From contig JAEYWU010000005.1 in assembly GCA_023428785.1 (NCBI GenBank), positions 1-21,414 on the forward strand: a DNA stretch of 21,414 bases, written 5' to 3'. Shown here piece after piece: positions 1 to 10,211 of this stretch. The translations under genes were made by a program, and so were the position numbers. This DNA comes from Pseudomonadota bacterium. Its GTDB lineage: Bacteria; Pseudomonadota; Alphaproteobacteria; Caulobacterales; Caulobacteraceae. Within the stretch, counting starts at the first letter, position 1; each line of letters opens with the position of its first letter. The notes below the pieces were generated by a model, which was given only the letters and a program-made list of their open reading frames with translations, was not told the DNA's origin and searched no databases.

Positions 1-1
1 C

Positions 2-778
2 GCCGAAGGCGGCGCGGTTGGTGACGCCGAGCAACTGCCCGAGGGCGAGGGCGCCCAGCCCGCCGGACAAGGCCCGTCGTCGCGGTCGGGTGAGACCGGC
101 GAGACGACCAACTAAGAAATCTCGAACACGACGACCACGACCGTGCGTGAGCCGGGCGCAATCCAGCGCTTGTCCGTCGCCGTGGCCGTGGACGGGGTCT
201 GGACGCCGGCGGCCAACGGCGAAGGCGAGCCAACCTATGAGCCGCGCTCAGATGAAGAGATTCGGCAGATCCGTACGCTGGTCCAGAACGCCATGGGCTT
301 CAACGAGCAGCGGGGCGACCAGTTCGAGGTCGTGAATGTGCGCTTCACCCGGGCCGGGATGTCGGCCGATGGCGGCACGGAGGCCGCGGGCGGCATGTTC
401 GACTTTGACCGCAGCGACATCATGCGCGGCGTGGAGCTCCTTGTCCTGCTGGTCGTGGGCGCCCTGATGGTCTTCTTCGTCCTGCGGCCGCTGGTGAAGG
501 CGGCTTCGGGCGGCGGTCGCGGCGGTTCGGCGGGCGGCCTTGAGATGGTGGCTATTCCCGGCGCACCGGGCGGCTCGGTCCAGGCTCTGCCGGCCGGTCA
601 GGCCAGCAGCGGCGGCGGCCAGATGATGCTGCCACCCAGCGAAATGGACCAACGGCTCGATATCGCCCGTATCGAGGGGCAGGTGAAGGCGTCGTCGGTC
701 CGAAAGGTTTCGGACTTCGTCGAGAGCCATCCCGATGAATCCCGCTCAATCCTCCGCGGCTGGGTGCACGAAGGCTGA
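2..778 (+). pseudogene. fliF: Flagellar MS-ring protein FliF, C-terminal part, interrupted by an in-frame stop
   Basis: FliF forms the MS ring in the inner membrane and carries the FliG rotor ring on its C-terminal tail. The 5' end of the gene lies outside the window. Reading from base 2, 37 codons of Gly/Glu/Pro/Ser-rich linker end in TTN, then TAA (113-115), then EIS in the same frame. FliF proteins have NYEIS here, so a Tyr codon appears to have become a stop by one base change. The 220 codons after it look intact: the VREPG and LSVAVAVDG segment of the ring-building region, the second membrane helix (about 431-505, VELLVLLVVGALMVFF) and the FliG-binding tail ending in SILRGWVHEG. A GTG at 143 could restart a fragment. 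The stop codon shares one base with the fliG start. The identity is certain. Whether the break is real or a sequencing error cannot be told from the sequence. Confidence 0.85.
113..115 (+). other. In-frame TAA inside fliF at the NYEIS tyrosine
   Basis: The TAA lies in the same frame as fliF on both sides, between codons for TTN and EIS. A conserved Tyr (TAT or TAC) is expected, so one substitution explains it. No frameshift is needed. Confidence 0.85.
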
Positions 779-1815
779 TGGCTGCGCGGATGGTTGCAAA
801 GAAGGGCGCGGTCGAAGACGCCAAGCGCCTGTCGGGCCCGGAGAAAGCGGCCGTGGTCCTGCTCGCGCTCGGCGAAGAGCACACCAAGCTGTGGGAAGGC
901 CTGGAGGAAGACGAGATCAAGGAGGTCTCGCAGGCGATGGCAAGCCTGGGCAACGTCCAGGCCAATGTTGTCGAGGACGTGCTGGTCGAGTTCGTCTCGG
1001 GCGTCGGCGGCGCCGGCTCTCTCATGGGGAGCTTCGAACAGACCCAGCGCCTGCTGACCAGCTTCCTGCCGCCCGACAAGGTCGACGGGCTCATGGAGGA
1101 AATCCGGGGCCCGGCCGGCCGGACCATGTGGGACAAACTGGGGAATGTGAACGAGGTCGTCCTCGCCAACTATCTCAAGAACGAATACCCCCAGACGGTC
1201 GCGGTGGTCCTGTCCAAGATCAAGCCGGACCATGCCTCGCGCGTGCTGACGGCCCTGCCGGAAGACTTCGCCCTGGAATGCGTTCAGCGGATGCTGCGCA
1301 TGGAGCCGGTCCAGCGCGAGATCCTCGACAAGATCGAACAGACGCTGCGGACCGAGTTCATGTCGAATCTGGCGCGCACCTCCAAGCGCGACAGCCACGA
1401 GATGATGGCCGAGATCTTCAACAACTTCGACCGCCAGACCGAGAGCCGGTTCGTGACCGCCCTGGAAGAGCGCAACCGGGAATCGGCCGAGCGCATCAGG
1501 GCCCTGATGTTCGTGTTCGAGGACCTGTCCAAGCTGGATCCGGGCGGAGTCCAGACGTTGCTGCGGGCGGTCGAGAAGGACCAGCTGGGGCTGGCCATGA
1601 AGGGCGCTTCGGACGCCCTGCGCGAGATGTTCTTTTCCAACATGTCCGAGCGCGCGGCCAAGATCATGCGCGAGGACATGGAGTCGATGGGGCCGGTCCG
1701 CCTCAAGGACGTCGACAACGCGCAGATGGCGATGGTGCAGGTCGCCAAGGACCTGGCCGCGCGCGGCGAAATCATGCTCGCCGGTCAGGGCGGCGATGAC
1801 GAGTTGATCTACTGA
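778..1815 (+). CDS. fliG: Flagellar motor switch protein FliG
   Basis: FliG is the rotor protein that meets the stator to make torque and couples the C ring (FliM, FliN) to FliF. The 345-residue product has the usual FliG length and its three-part build: an N-terminal FliF-binding domain (SGPEKAAVVLLALGEE near residue 20), a middle domain with EYPQ near residue 138, equivalent to the EHPQ motif that binds FliM, and a C-terminal domain with the charged torque helix (MFVFEDLSKLD followed by DQLGLAMKGA). The ATG at 778 shares its A with the fliF TGA, which indicates translational coupling. An ATG at 790 is a possible alternative start. It is followed by fliH with the same 1-nt overlap. No damage is seen, unlike in fliF. 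Confidence 0.97.
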   Translation: MAARMVAKKGAVEDAKRLSGPEKAAVVLLALGEEHTKLWEGLEEDEIKEVSQAMASLGNVQANVVEDVLVEFVSGVGGAGSLMGSFEQTQRLLTSFLPPDKVDGLMEEIRGPAGRTMWDKLGNVNEVVLANYLKNEYPQTVAVVLSKIKPDHASRVLTALPEDFALECVQRMLRMEPVQREILDKIEQTLRTEFMSNLARTSKRDSHEMMAEIFNNFDRQTESRFVTALEERNRESAERIRALMFVFEDLSKLDPGGVQTLLRAVEKDQLGLAMKGASDALREMFFSNMSERAAKIMREDMESMGPVRLKDVDNAQMAMVQVAKDLAARGEIMLAGQGGDDELIY

Positions 1816-2462
1816 TGTCGGCCGCGCCCCTGAAATTCGCCTTTGACACCCACTTCGACGAGGACGGTCGCGTCCTGTCGTCGGCCCCGGTGGTGCGGGC
1901 CAAGCGCGCCTATTCGCCGGCGGAGGTCGAAGCCATCCGCGCCGAGGCCTTTGCTGAGGGACAGCGGTCCCAACAGGCCACGGACGAGGCACTGCTCGCC
2001 CAATCCCTGGCGGGAATCGCCGAGGCCTGTCGCCAGGCCATTCCTACGCTGGAACGGGTCATCGCTTCCTATCGGGCGAACGCGGCCGACCTGGCGGTCT
2101 CGACCGCTGAAGCCGTCGCGTCGGCGGCGCTGGAAAGGATGCCGCGCGCTCCGCTCGCGGCGGCCCTGGAGGCCCTGTCCGGCGAGATGGCCGGCGCGGC
2201 GCGGCTTATCGTGAGGGCCGCGGCGTCGGACGAGGCGAGCATCCAGGCCGTCCGCGCGGCGGCCGCAGAGGCCGGTCTGGAGGATCGTGTGGTGATCCGC
2301 GACGACGCAGGTATGCCGTCCGCAGCCTTCATCATCGAATGGCCCGATGGCCGGGCCGAATACGATCCCCAAGAGGCTCTGACGCGCGTGCGCGAAGCCC
2401 TTAATTCCGCGCTGTCGGCAGAGGCTGACGGCGCCATCGATCTATTGAACGGAGAGGCGTGA
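1815..2462 (+). CDS. fliH: Flagellar export regulator FliH (FlbE-type)
   Basis: FliH binds and restrains the export ATPase FliI and links it to the C ring via FliN. This 215-residue protein lies between fliG and fliN, the slot held by flbE (the fliH homologue) in Caulobacter. It has an Ala/Glu-rich helical middle typical of FliH stalks (EVEAIRAEAFAEGQRSQQ near residue 37) and a C-terminal alpha/beta domain ending in IIEWPDGRAEYDP. FliH diverges fast, so the call rests on gene order as well as sequence. Its ATG at 1815 overlaps the fliG stop by one base and its TGA overlaps the fliN ATG by one base. Confidence 0.85.
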   Translation: MSAAPLKFAFDTHFDEDGRVLSSAPVVRAKRAYSPAEVEAIRAEAFAEGQRSQQATDEALLAQSLAGIAEACRQAIPTLERVIASYRANAADLAVSTAEAVASAALERMPRAPLAAALEALSGEMAGAARLIVRAAASDEASIQAVRAAAAEAGLEDRVVIRDDAGMPSAAFIIEWPDGRAEYDPQEALTRVREALNSALSAEADGAIDLLNGEA

Positions 2463-2794
2463 TGGCCGACACCGATCTTCCCCTCGAAGAGTTCCCCGAG
2501 GGCACCGCCCTGGCCACCATTGACGCGACCGACGCGAAGTCGGCCGTCGACCTGGCGCCGGTGTTCGACGTGCCGGTCGGCATCTCGGCGGTTCTGGGCA
2601 AGGCCTCGATGAGCGTGGCCCAACTGCTGAAGCTGGGCGCCGGCAGTGTGCTGGAGCTGGACCGCAAGGTCGGCGAGGCCATCGACATCTACGTCAACAA
2701 CCGCTTGGTCGCCCGCGGAGAGGTCGTCGTCGTCGACGATCGCCTGGGCGTAACCATGACGGAAATCATCAAGAGTGAAGACCAGGCCGCCTGA
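2462..2794 (+). CDS. fliN: Flagellar motor switch protein FliN
   Basis: FliN forms the lower part of the C ring and docks the FliH-FliI export complex. The 110-residue product is of normal FliN size. After an acidic leader of about 28 residues comes a single SpoA (surface presentation of antigens) domain: VFDVPVGISAVLGKASMSV, then LLKLGAGSVLELDRKVGE and VARGEVVVVDDRLGVTMTEI. The ATG at 2462 is preferred. It follows GGAGAGG at a sensible distance and overlaps the fliH TGA. An in-frame GTG one codon earlier is possible. A 30-nt gap containing AGGAGAG separates it from flbD. Confidence 0.96.
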   Translation: MADTDLPLEEFPEGTALATIDATDAKSAVDLAPVFDVPVGISAVLGKASMSVAQLLKLGAGSVLELDRKVGEAIDIYVNNRLVARGEVVVVDDRLGVTMTEIIKSEDQAA

Positions 2795-2824
2795 ACGGCG
2801 ACCCTGTAGGCAGGAGAGATCAAC

Positions 2825-4185
<1,361 letters not shown>

Positions 4186-4186
<1 letters not shown>

Positions 4187-5091
4187 TGGATCGACGCGGG
4201 TTCCTGGCGGGAACGGGCGCGGCCGGCCTCGTCGGCTGCGCCCGTGCGCCTGTGCAGGCCCAGGAATCCGCGACAGTCGAGACGCGCCCCCCTGCGACGT
4301 TCGATCCGCTCGACCTGTCGGATATCGAAGCTGAATACGGTGGCCGGATCGGCTTCGTCTTCGAGGCTGTGAACCGGACCGCTCCGGGCCTGGCGTGGCG
4401 GTGCGACGAGCGGTTTGTCTATTGCTCGACCTTTAAGCTCTTTCTTGCCGCGGCCGTGCTGGGACGCGTCGACCGGGGGCAAGAGGCGCTGGAACGCCAG
4501 GTGCCGATCACCACGGCGGACATGCGCAGCCACGCGCCGGTGACCGAAGCGGCCGTAGGAGGCAGCCTGTCGATCGAGCGCCTGTGTCAGGCGATCGTCG
4601 AGGTGAGCGACAACCCTGGCGCCAACATCCTGATGCGCGAGATCGGCGGGCTGGAAGCCCTGCGAATCTGGTACCGCTCGATCGGTGACCTGGATACGCG
4701 CGTTGACCGTTGGGAGCTGGAGTTGAACGTCCCTGACGGCGACAAGGACACGATCCGGCCGCACCAGGCGGTACGCAATCTGGCAGCTGTCCTTTTGACG
4801 GAGGACGCCTCTGTACTGAGCGCAGTCAGCCAGGAGAGACTGACGAACTGGCTGACCGCTTCACCGAGCGGACCGAACCGGATCAAGGCCGGCACGCCCC
4901 GCGGCTGGACGGTCGCACACAAGACCGGGACGGCCCTGGGCTGCGTCAATGACATCGGGGTGCTGTGGACGCCGGACGGCGAGCCGTTCGTTGCCGCCGC
5001 CTATTTCGACGGCGAGGCCGATGCACCGGTCGCGCTTGGCGAGGCGGCCATCGCAGAGGCGACCCGGCGCGCCATCGAGGTCTTCAGCTAG
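4186..5091 (+). CDS. Class A serine beta-lactamase, likely Tat-exported lipoprotein
   Basis: This enzyme should hydrolyse beta-lactams in the periplasm through an acyl-serine intermediate. All class A catalytic motifs are present: STFK (81-84), SDN (141-143), the omega-loop DRWELELN with the general base Glu177, and KTG (246-248). At 301 residues it is full length. The N-terminus reads MDRRGFLAGTGAAGLVGC, a twin-arginine signal ending in a lipobox with Cys18. Cys80 just before the nucleophile and Cys253 just after KTG could pair as the C69-C238 disulfide does in some carbapenemases. This is inference, because the loop is two residues shorter than in KPC. The ATG overlaps the flbD stop by one base and the TAG abuts the flhA ATG, so the gene is embedded in the flagellar operon. 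Its substrate range cannot be read from the sequence. Confidence 0.93.
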
Positions 5092-7176
5092 ATGGCTGAC
5101 GCCGCCGTAACGCCGTCAAGCCGACCCACTGGCCGCGAGGTCATGGGCTGGCTGCTGCGCGGCGAGGTAGCCATGGCGCTGGGCGTCCTGCTCATCGTCG
5201 TGCTGTTGATCGTGCCGATCCCGACGATCGTCCTGGATTTGCTTCTGGCGATTTCCATCATGTCGTCGGTGCTGATCCTGATGACTTCGCTGCTGATCAA
5301 GAAGCCGCTGGATTTCGCGATCTTTCCGACGGTCCTGCTGGTGGCGACGTTGTTCCGGCTGGGTCTGAATTTGGCTTCGACGCGCCTGATCCTGAGCCAT
5401 GGCCATGAGGGCGCCGAAAGCGCCGGCCAGATCATCCAGGGCTTCGGCCATTTGATGATGGGCGGCAATTTCGTCATCGGGGTGATCATCTTCGCCATCC
5501 TGCTGGTAGTGAACTTCGTCGTGATCACGAAGGGCTCGACCCGGATCGCCGAGGTGTCGGCCCGCTTCACCCTGGACTCGATGCCCGGCAAGCAGATGGC
5601 GATCGACGCCGACCTTTCGGCCGGCCTGATCGATGAGTCCGAAGCCAAGCGCCGCCGCAAAGAGCTGGAGCAGGAATCGACCTTCTTCGGCGCCATGGAC
5701 GGCGCCTCCAAATTCGTGCGCGGTGACGCGGTCGCGGGCCTGATCATCACGGCCATCAACGCCATCGGTGGCGTCCTGATCGGAATGCTGCAGCACGACA
5801 TGCCGGTCGGCGATGCGGCCAACTCCTACGTCGTGATGACCATCGGCGATGGTCTCGTCACCCAGGTCCCGGCGCTGATCGTCTCGATCGCGGCGGGTTT
5901 CCTCGTTTCCAAGGCTGGCGTCGAGGGCTCGGCCGACAAGGCCCTGGTCGCCCAGCTGGCGACCAATCCGGTCAGCCTGGGCATGGTGTCGGCGGCCGCC
6001 GGTGTGATCGGTCTGATCCCGGGCATGCCGCTCCTGCCTTTCGCGGCGATCGCCGTCGGCGCGGGCATGCTGGCCTGGCATGAGGGGCGCAAGCGAAACG
6101 CGCCGGTCCCGATAGAGGAAGCGCCGCCGGTCGAGCCGGTGGAAGAGCCCATATCCAACACCCTGGCGATCGATGATGTGAAGATCGAGCTGGGCTATGC
6201 GCTGCTGAGCCTGATCAATGATCTGGAGGGCCGCCGCCTGACCGATCAGATCAAGGCGTTGAGGCGAACCCTGGCGGCCGAGTTCGGGTTCGTGATGCCG
6301 CCGGTCCGAATTCTGGACAACATGCGGCTGGCGACCCAGGGCTATGCCATCCGGATCAAGGAGATGGACGCGGGCGCCGGAGAGGTCCGGCTGGGCCAAC
6401 TGATGGCCATGGACCCGGGCGGCCGTCAGGTCGATCTGCCGGGCGAACATATGCGTGAGCCGGCGTTTGGGCTTCCAGCGACCTGGATCGATGAATCACT
6501 GCGCGAGGAAGCGACGTTCCGGGGCTACACCCTGGTCGATCCCGCGACGGTTCTGACGACCCACCTGACCGAGATCCTCAAGGACAACATGCCGGACCTG
6601 CTGTCCTACGCGGAAGTCCAGAAGCTCCTCAAGGACCTACCGGCCGAGCAGAAGAAGCTGGTCGAAGATCTGATCCCGTCGGTCGTGAGCACCACCACGG
6701 TCCAGCGGGTGCTTCAGGCGCTGCTGCGTGAGCGCGTCTCTATCCGGGACCTGCCGACGATCCTGGAAGGCCTGGCGGAGGCGGCGCCGCACACGGCCAG
6801 CGTGACCCAGCTGGTGGAACATGTGCGCTCGCGGCTGGCCAAGCAGATCTGCCACCAGAACCAGGGACCGGACGGCGCCCTGCCGATCATCACCCTGTCG
6901 CCTGACTGGGAACAGGCGTTCGCAGAATCTCTCGTGGGACAAGGAGAAGACCGGCAACTCGCCATGGCTCCGTCCAAGCTTCAGGCCTTCATCCGTGAGG
7001 TGCGCGACATCTTCGAACGCGCGGCGCAGTCGGGTGAGGCGGCCGTCCTGCTGACCGGACCGGGAACCAGGCCCTATGTCCGCTCGATCATTGAACGCTT
7101 CCGGGGCCAGACCGTTGTGATGAGCCAGAACGAAGTCCACCCGCGAATCCGCCTGAAGACGGTCGGGGTGGTCTAG
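5092..7176 (+). CDS. flhA: Flagellar type III export gate protein FlhA
   Basis: FlhA is the large export-gate protein (FlbF in Caulobacter) that uses proton-motive force and receives chaperone-substrate complexes. The 694 residues match the family. The N-terminal half has about eight membrane helices (roughly 25-130 and 205-320). It contains FRLGLNLASTRLI (88-100) and the FHIPEP signature starting at Arg151 with EVSARF, LDSMPGKQM and IDADL. The C-terminal cytoplasmic domain (about 350-694) has the expected order and ends in VHPRIRLKTVGVV. The ATG follows the beta-lactamase TAG with no gap, so translation probably depends on coupling or on a weak GAGG inside the upstream gene. It is intact and is the last gene of the flagellar run. 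Confidence 0.97.
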   Translation: MADAAVTPSSRPTGREVMGWLLRGEVAMALGVLLIVVLLIVPIPTIVLDLLLAISIMSSVLILMTSLLIKKPLDFAIFPTVLLVATLFRLGLNLASTRLILSHGHEGAESAGQIIQGFGHLMMGGNFVIGVIIFAILLVVNFVVITKGSTRIAEVSARFTLDSMPGKQMAIDADLSAGLIDESEAKRRRKELEQESTFFGAMDGASKFVRGDAVAGLIITAINAIGGVLIGMLQHDMPVGDAANSYVVMTIGDGLVTQVPALIVSIAAGFLVSKAGVEGSADKALVAQLATNPVSLGMVSAAAGVIGLIPGMPLLPFAAIAVGAGMLAWHEGRKRNAPVPIEEAPPVEPVEEPISNTLAIDDVKIELGYALLSLINDLEGRRLTDQIKALRRTLAAEFGFVMPPVRILDNMRLATQGYAIRIKEMDAGAGEVRLGQLMAMDPGGRQVDLPGEHMREPAFGLPATWIDESLREEATFRGYTLVDPATVLTTHLTEILKDNMPDLLSYAEVQKLLKDLPAEQKKLVEDLIPSVVSTTTVQRVLQALLRERVSIRDLPTILEGLAEAAPHTASVTQLVEHVRSRLAKQICHQNQGPDGALPIITLSPDWEQAFAESLVGQGEDRQLAMAPSKLQAFIREVRDIFERAAQSGEAAVLLTGPGTRPYVRSIIERFRGQTVVMSQNEVHPRIRLKTVGVV

Positions 7177-7212
7177 GCGCCGCAAGGGCGCTAGGGCTGG
7201 TCCTCAAGGACC
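7173..7212 (+). terminator. Two small hairpins after flhA, weak terminator candidate
   Basis: The flhA stop codon lies in a stem CTA-GCGCC pairing with GGCGC-TAG (7173-7194, one bulged G, loop GCAAG). A second perfect stem GGTCC/GGACC with loop TCAA follows at 7199-7212. There is no T-tract, so intrinsic termination is doubtful. These may attenuate or protect the 3' end of the operon. Confidence 0.3.
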
Positions 7213-7234
7213 CACGGGGCGAGACCGATACTCC

Positions 7235-8752
7235 ATGCAGATGCCGAAGTTCCTCTCGCGGGCGCTGGCGCGCGGCTTCGGCTGGCGCATCATGATTCTG
7301 ATGGTGGTGGGATTTCTGGCGCTGCTTGCGTCCAACGGGGTCTCACTGTGGGCCGCGGCCCTCCTCGACGAGCAAATGGCCGCCGTGGAGCACACGCGAG
7401 ACGTCAGGCGCGTGCTGGACCAGACAGAGCGATCCATTATCGAAGCGGAGTCCGCCCAGCGCTCCTACTTGATCACTCGCGAGGAGATGTACGCCCGGCA
7501 AGAGGCCTCGGCTCGGGCTGAAGCTGCGGACTCTTTCGGCCGGCTACGCGATCTGATCTCAGACAATCCAGAACAGGTCGATCGGCTGGATGAGGTCCGA
7601 CCGATCATGGACGAGCGGCTACAGCTGACCCAGCAGATCGTCCGCTACGTTCGGGAAGGCAGGATCGAGGAAGGCGCCGACCTCGTCCGTACGGGACGCG
7701 GCGCCGATCTGATGCAACGGATAGGTTCGCGTTTCGAAACGATCGACGCATCAGAGCGAGCGTTGCTTGAGCGTCGTCGCGCTGCCGTCGAGCGGGCCGA
7801 GCGGCTGAACTTCTGGTTCAGCACCTTGGGCACCGTCCTGATCATCGGCGTGGCCGGTCTGAGCCTGTGGCAGTTCTGGCGCTTCGTCGGAGAGCTCAAT
7901 ATGGCCCGGACAGTCGTCGAGCGGGCCAATATTGACCTGGAGCGTCGAGTTCAGGAACGGACTGCTGACCTTATTGCGGCGAACGAAGAGGTCCAGCGCT
8001 TCGCCTATATCGTCAGCCATGACCTGCGCGCGCCGCTGGTGAACGTGATGGGCTACACCTCCGAGCTCCAGGCGGCTGGCAAGGCGATCGAGAAGCAACT
8101 CGCGGTAATCGAGGAAAAGGCGCCCGACAAGGTTTTGCCGGAAGCCGTCCTGGCGGTGCGCGAGGACATGCCCGAGGCCATAGGTTTCATCCGGACCTCG
8201 ACCGAAAAGATGGATCGTCTGATCAATGCGATCCTCAAGCTTTCGCGGGAGGGGCGCCGTAACCTGTCGCCGCAGGCGCTCGATATGACCGGACTGGTCC
8301 AGGCGATTGCCGACAGCGTCAATCACCAGACCGAGGAACTGGGGGCCGAAATCTTGGTCGAAGCGCTGCCGGAGATCGAGAGCGACCGGCTGATGGTCGA
8401 GCAGGTATTCGGCAACCTGATCGACAATGCCGTGAAGTATCTGGCTCCCGAGCGTCCAGGCCGCATCGTGGTGCGGGGCTTCGAGACCGGTGACGGCATG
8501 GTTCGCTTCGAGGTCAGCGACAATGGCCGTGGCGTGGCGGAGAAGGACCACGAGCGCATTTTCGAGCTGTTTCGGCGATCAGGAAAACAGGACCGACCAG
8601 GCGAAGGCCTCGGCCTGGCCTTCGTTCGCAATACGGTGCGCCGCCTCGGCGGGACGATCAGCGTGACCTCGGCGCTCGCAGAGGGCTCGACTTTCTGTGT
8701 GAATTTGCCCAAACGGCTGCTGGCCGACAACGCTGGAGGTTCCGATGAGTGA
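7235..8752 (+). CDS. CHASE3-domain membrane sensor histidine kinase
   Basis: This is a two-component sensor with an extracytoplasmic sensing domain. Of its 505 residues, a first membrane helix (about 18-42) and a second (about 193-213) flank a helical periplasmic domain of the CHASE3 type (RVLDQTERSIIEAESAQRSY). A coiled coil (220-250) leads to the HisKA box with phospho-acceptor His262 in FAYIVSHDLRAPL. The dimerisation region has an extra segment of about 40 residues (280-320) before DRLINAILKLSREGRR. This pattern is seen in Cph1-like kinases. The ATPase domain shows NLIDNAVKYL (394-403), VSDNGRGV and GEGLGLAFV. An ATG two codons in is an alternative start. It overlaps the response-regulator gene by 8 nt, so the two are very likely partners. 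The signal sensed is unknown. Confidence 0.92.
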   Translation: MQMPKFLSRALARGFGWRIMILMVVGFLALLASNGVSLWAAALLDEQMAAVEHTRDVRRVLDQTERSIIEAESAQRSYLITREEMYARQEASARAEAADSFGRLRDLISDNPEQVDRLDEVRPIMDERLQLTQQIVRYVREGRIEEGADLVRTGRGADLMQRIGSRFETIDASERALLERRRAAVERAERLNFWFSTLGTVLIIGVAGLSLWQFWRFVGELNMARTVVERANIDLERRVQERTADLIAANEEVQRFAYIVSHDLRAPLVNVMGYTSELQAAGKAIEKQLAVIEEKAPDKVLPEAVLAVREDMPEAIGFIRTSTEKMDRLINAILKLSREGRRNLSPQALDMTGLVQAIADSVNHQTEELGAEILVEALPEIESDRLMVEQVFGNLIDNAVKYLAPERPGRIVVRGFETGDGMVRFEVSDNGRGVAEKDHERIFELFRRSGKQDRPGEGLGLAFVRNTVRRLGGTISVTSALAEGSTFCVNLPKRLLADNAGGSDE

Positions 8753-9170
8753 AGCCGTTAAGATCGTGATGGTCGAGGACGACCTGGGTCATGCCAAGCT
8801 GATCGAGAAAAACATCCGCCGCGCCAACATCGCCAACGATATCGCCCACTTCGCTGACGGCGGTTCGGCGCTCGAATATCTCTTCTCGGACGCGGTGAAG
8901 CGTAACGGACCGTTGCTGGTTCTATTGGACCTGAACCTGCCCGATATGCAGGGGACTGAAATCCTGGCGCAGCTCAAGGCCGACGAGCGCCTGAAACGGG
9001 CGCCGGTGGTCGTCCTGACCACGACGGACGACAAGGTCGAGATCCAGCGTTGCTATGACCTGGGCTGTAACGTCTACATCACCAAGCCTGTCGAATATGA
9101 AAGCTTCTCAGACGCGATCCGCCAACTGGGCCTGTTCCTGTCGGTGATGCAGGCCCCGGACATCGAATGA
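8745..9170 (+). CDS. Single-domain response regulator, Rcp1-like
   Basis: This 141-residue stand-alone receiver has all conserved residues: the acidic pocket Glu11-Asp12-Asp13, phospho-acceptor Asp62 (LLDLNLPDMQG), Thr92 and Lys114 (YITKP). The HAKLI helix and the long loop before the acceptor Asp resemble Rcp1-type regulators that serve phytochrome-like kinases. No output domain is present, so it probably relays phosphate or acts by protein contact. The start lies 8 nt inside the CHASE3 kinase gene, preceded by GGAGG within that gene. Its TGA overlaps the next ATG in an ATGA junction. The tight packing suggests a phosphorelay: kinase to this regulator, with the hybrid kinase downstream. Confidence 0.93.
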   Translation: MSEAVKIVMVEDDLGHAKLIEKNIRRANIANDIAHFADGGSALEYLFSDAVKRNGPLLVLLDLNLPDMQGTEILAQLKADERLKRAPVVVLTTTDDKVEIQRCYDLGCNVYITKPVEYESFSDAIRQLGLFLSVMQAPDIE

Positions 9171-10207
9171 CGGACGCGCCGGTCCGGCTTCTTTATATCG
9201 ACGACGATCCTGCGTTGTGCCGCCTGGTCCAGAAGGACCTGGTGCGGCACGGCTATGAGGTTACGTGCGTCCACTCGGGCGACGATGGCCTCAGCGCGCT
9301 GGCCGAGAACACCTTCGAGATCGTGGTCCTCGACCACTACATGCCCGAGCGGGACGGTATGGACGTTCTGCCCGAGATCATGGCGATCGAGGGCGCGCCG
9401 CCGGTCGTCTATGTGACCGGGGCCCAGGAGGGCCGGCTGGCCGTCGAGGCCCTCAGGGCCGGGGCGGTCGCCTATGTGATCAAGGACGTCCACGAGGACT
9501 TCACGACCCTGCTGCGCGCCGCGCTGAGCGACGCCATCGCTCGCGACAGGCTGAAGAAGCAGACCGAGGCGGCTCATCTGGAGGTCGCTCGGGCCCGCGA
9601 CCGGGCCGAGGCCATGCTGCGCGAAGTGAACCATCGCGTGGGCAATTCGCTGCAGCTCGTCGCCAGTTTCATCTCGCTGCAGAGCCGGGCCATCAAGGAT
9701 CCGCAGGCGAAAGAGGCCTTCAGAGCGACCCAGGCCCGCATCGAGGCTGTGTCCCAGGTCCACCGCCGGCTCTACACCTCGGCGGACATGATGCGCGTGT
9801 CGCTGGACGGCTATCTCGGCAGCCTCGCCGATGAACTGGTCCAGTCGCTTTGCTCGGGGCCGGGCGCCTGCTCGATCCGGGTCGAGGCGGCGCCGCTGGA
9901 GACGACGACGGATCGTGCGGTGGCGGTCGGGGTCCTTGTTGCCGAGCTGGTCACCAACGCTGTCAAATACGCCTATCCGTCCGGTAAGGGCGGCGAAATC
10001 CGCGTTCGGCTCGATCAGGTCGACCAGGATCATGCGCGCCTGACGGTCGAGGACGATGGCGTGGGGGTGGACAAGGGCGAGGACGCGCCCAAGGGCTCCG
10101 GCCTCGGCCGGACGATCATCGCGGCCATGGCCCGCGATCTCAGCTCCGACATCGGCTATGTCTATGGACCAGTCGGCCTGAGCGCGACCCTGACCTTCGC
10201 GCTGTAA
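9167..10207 (+). CDS. Receiver-HisKA_2 family histidine kinase
   Basis: The 346-residue soluble protein joins an N-terminal receiver to a kinase. The receiver (1-120) has Asp12-Asp13, phospho-acceptor Asp56 (VVLDHYMPERDG), Thr84 and Lys106. A short coiled coil leads to a HisKA_2-type box with His156 in REVNHRVGNSLQLV. The ATPase domain follows with ELVTNAVKYAYP, VEDDGVGV and GSGLGRTII. No membrane helix or sensor domain is seen, so activity is probably set by phosphorylation of its receiver, perhaps from the CHASE3 kinase upstream. HisKA_2 kinases in alphaproteobacteria often feed general stress or cell-cycle relays, but nothing here shows which. It starts in an ATGA overlap and ends 4 nt before trmJ. 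Confidence 0.92.
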   Translation: MTDAPVRLLYIDDDPALCRLVQKDLVRHGYEVTCVHSGDDGLSALAENTFEIVVLDHYMPERDGMDVLPEIMAIEGAPPVVYVTGAQEGRLAVEALRAGAVAYVIKDVHEDFTTLLRAALSDAIARDRLKKQTEAAHLEVARARDRAEAMLREVNHRVGNSLQLVASFISLQSRAIKDPQAKEAFRATQARIEAVSQVHRRLYTSADMMRVSLDGYLGSLADELVQSLCSGPGACSIRVEAAPLETTTDRAVAVGVLVAELVTNAVKYAYPSGKGGEIRVRLDQVDQDHARLTVEDDGVGVDKGEDAPKGSGLGRTIIAAMARDLSSDIGYVYGPVGLSATLTFAL

Positions 10208-10211
10208 GCCG

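Noticed and set aside
113..115. Programmed readthrough or recoded stop in fliF
   Set aside because: TAA is not a selenocysteine codon and no stimulatory structure was seen. A point mutation or sequence error is simpler.
598..1992. Long - strand open frame (464 codons) opposite fliF-fliG
   Set aside because: It spans two real genes on the other strand and has His/Arg/Gly-rich shadow composition.
5116..6450. Long - strand open frame (444 codons) opposite flhA
   Set aside because: It is Asp/His/Gln/Arg-rich shadow sequence in GC-rich DNA, lies wholly opposite a clear flhA, and has no domain likeness.
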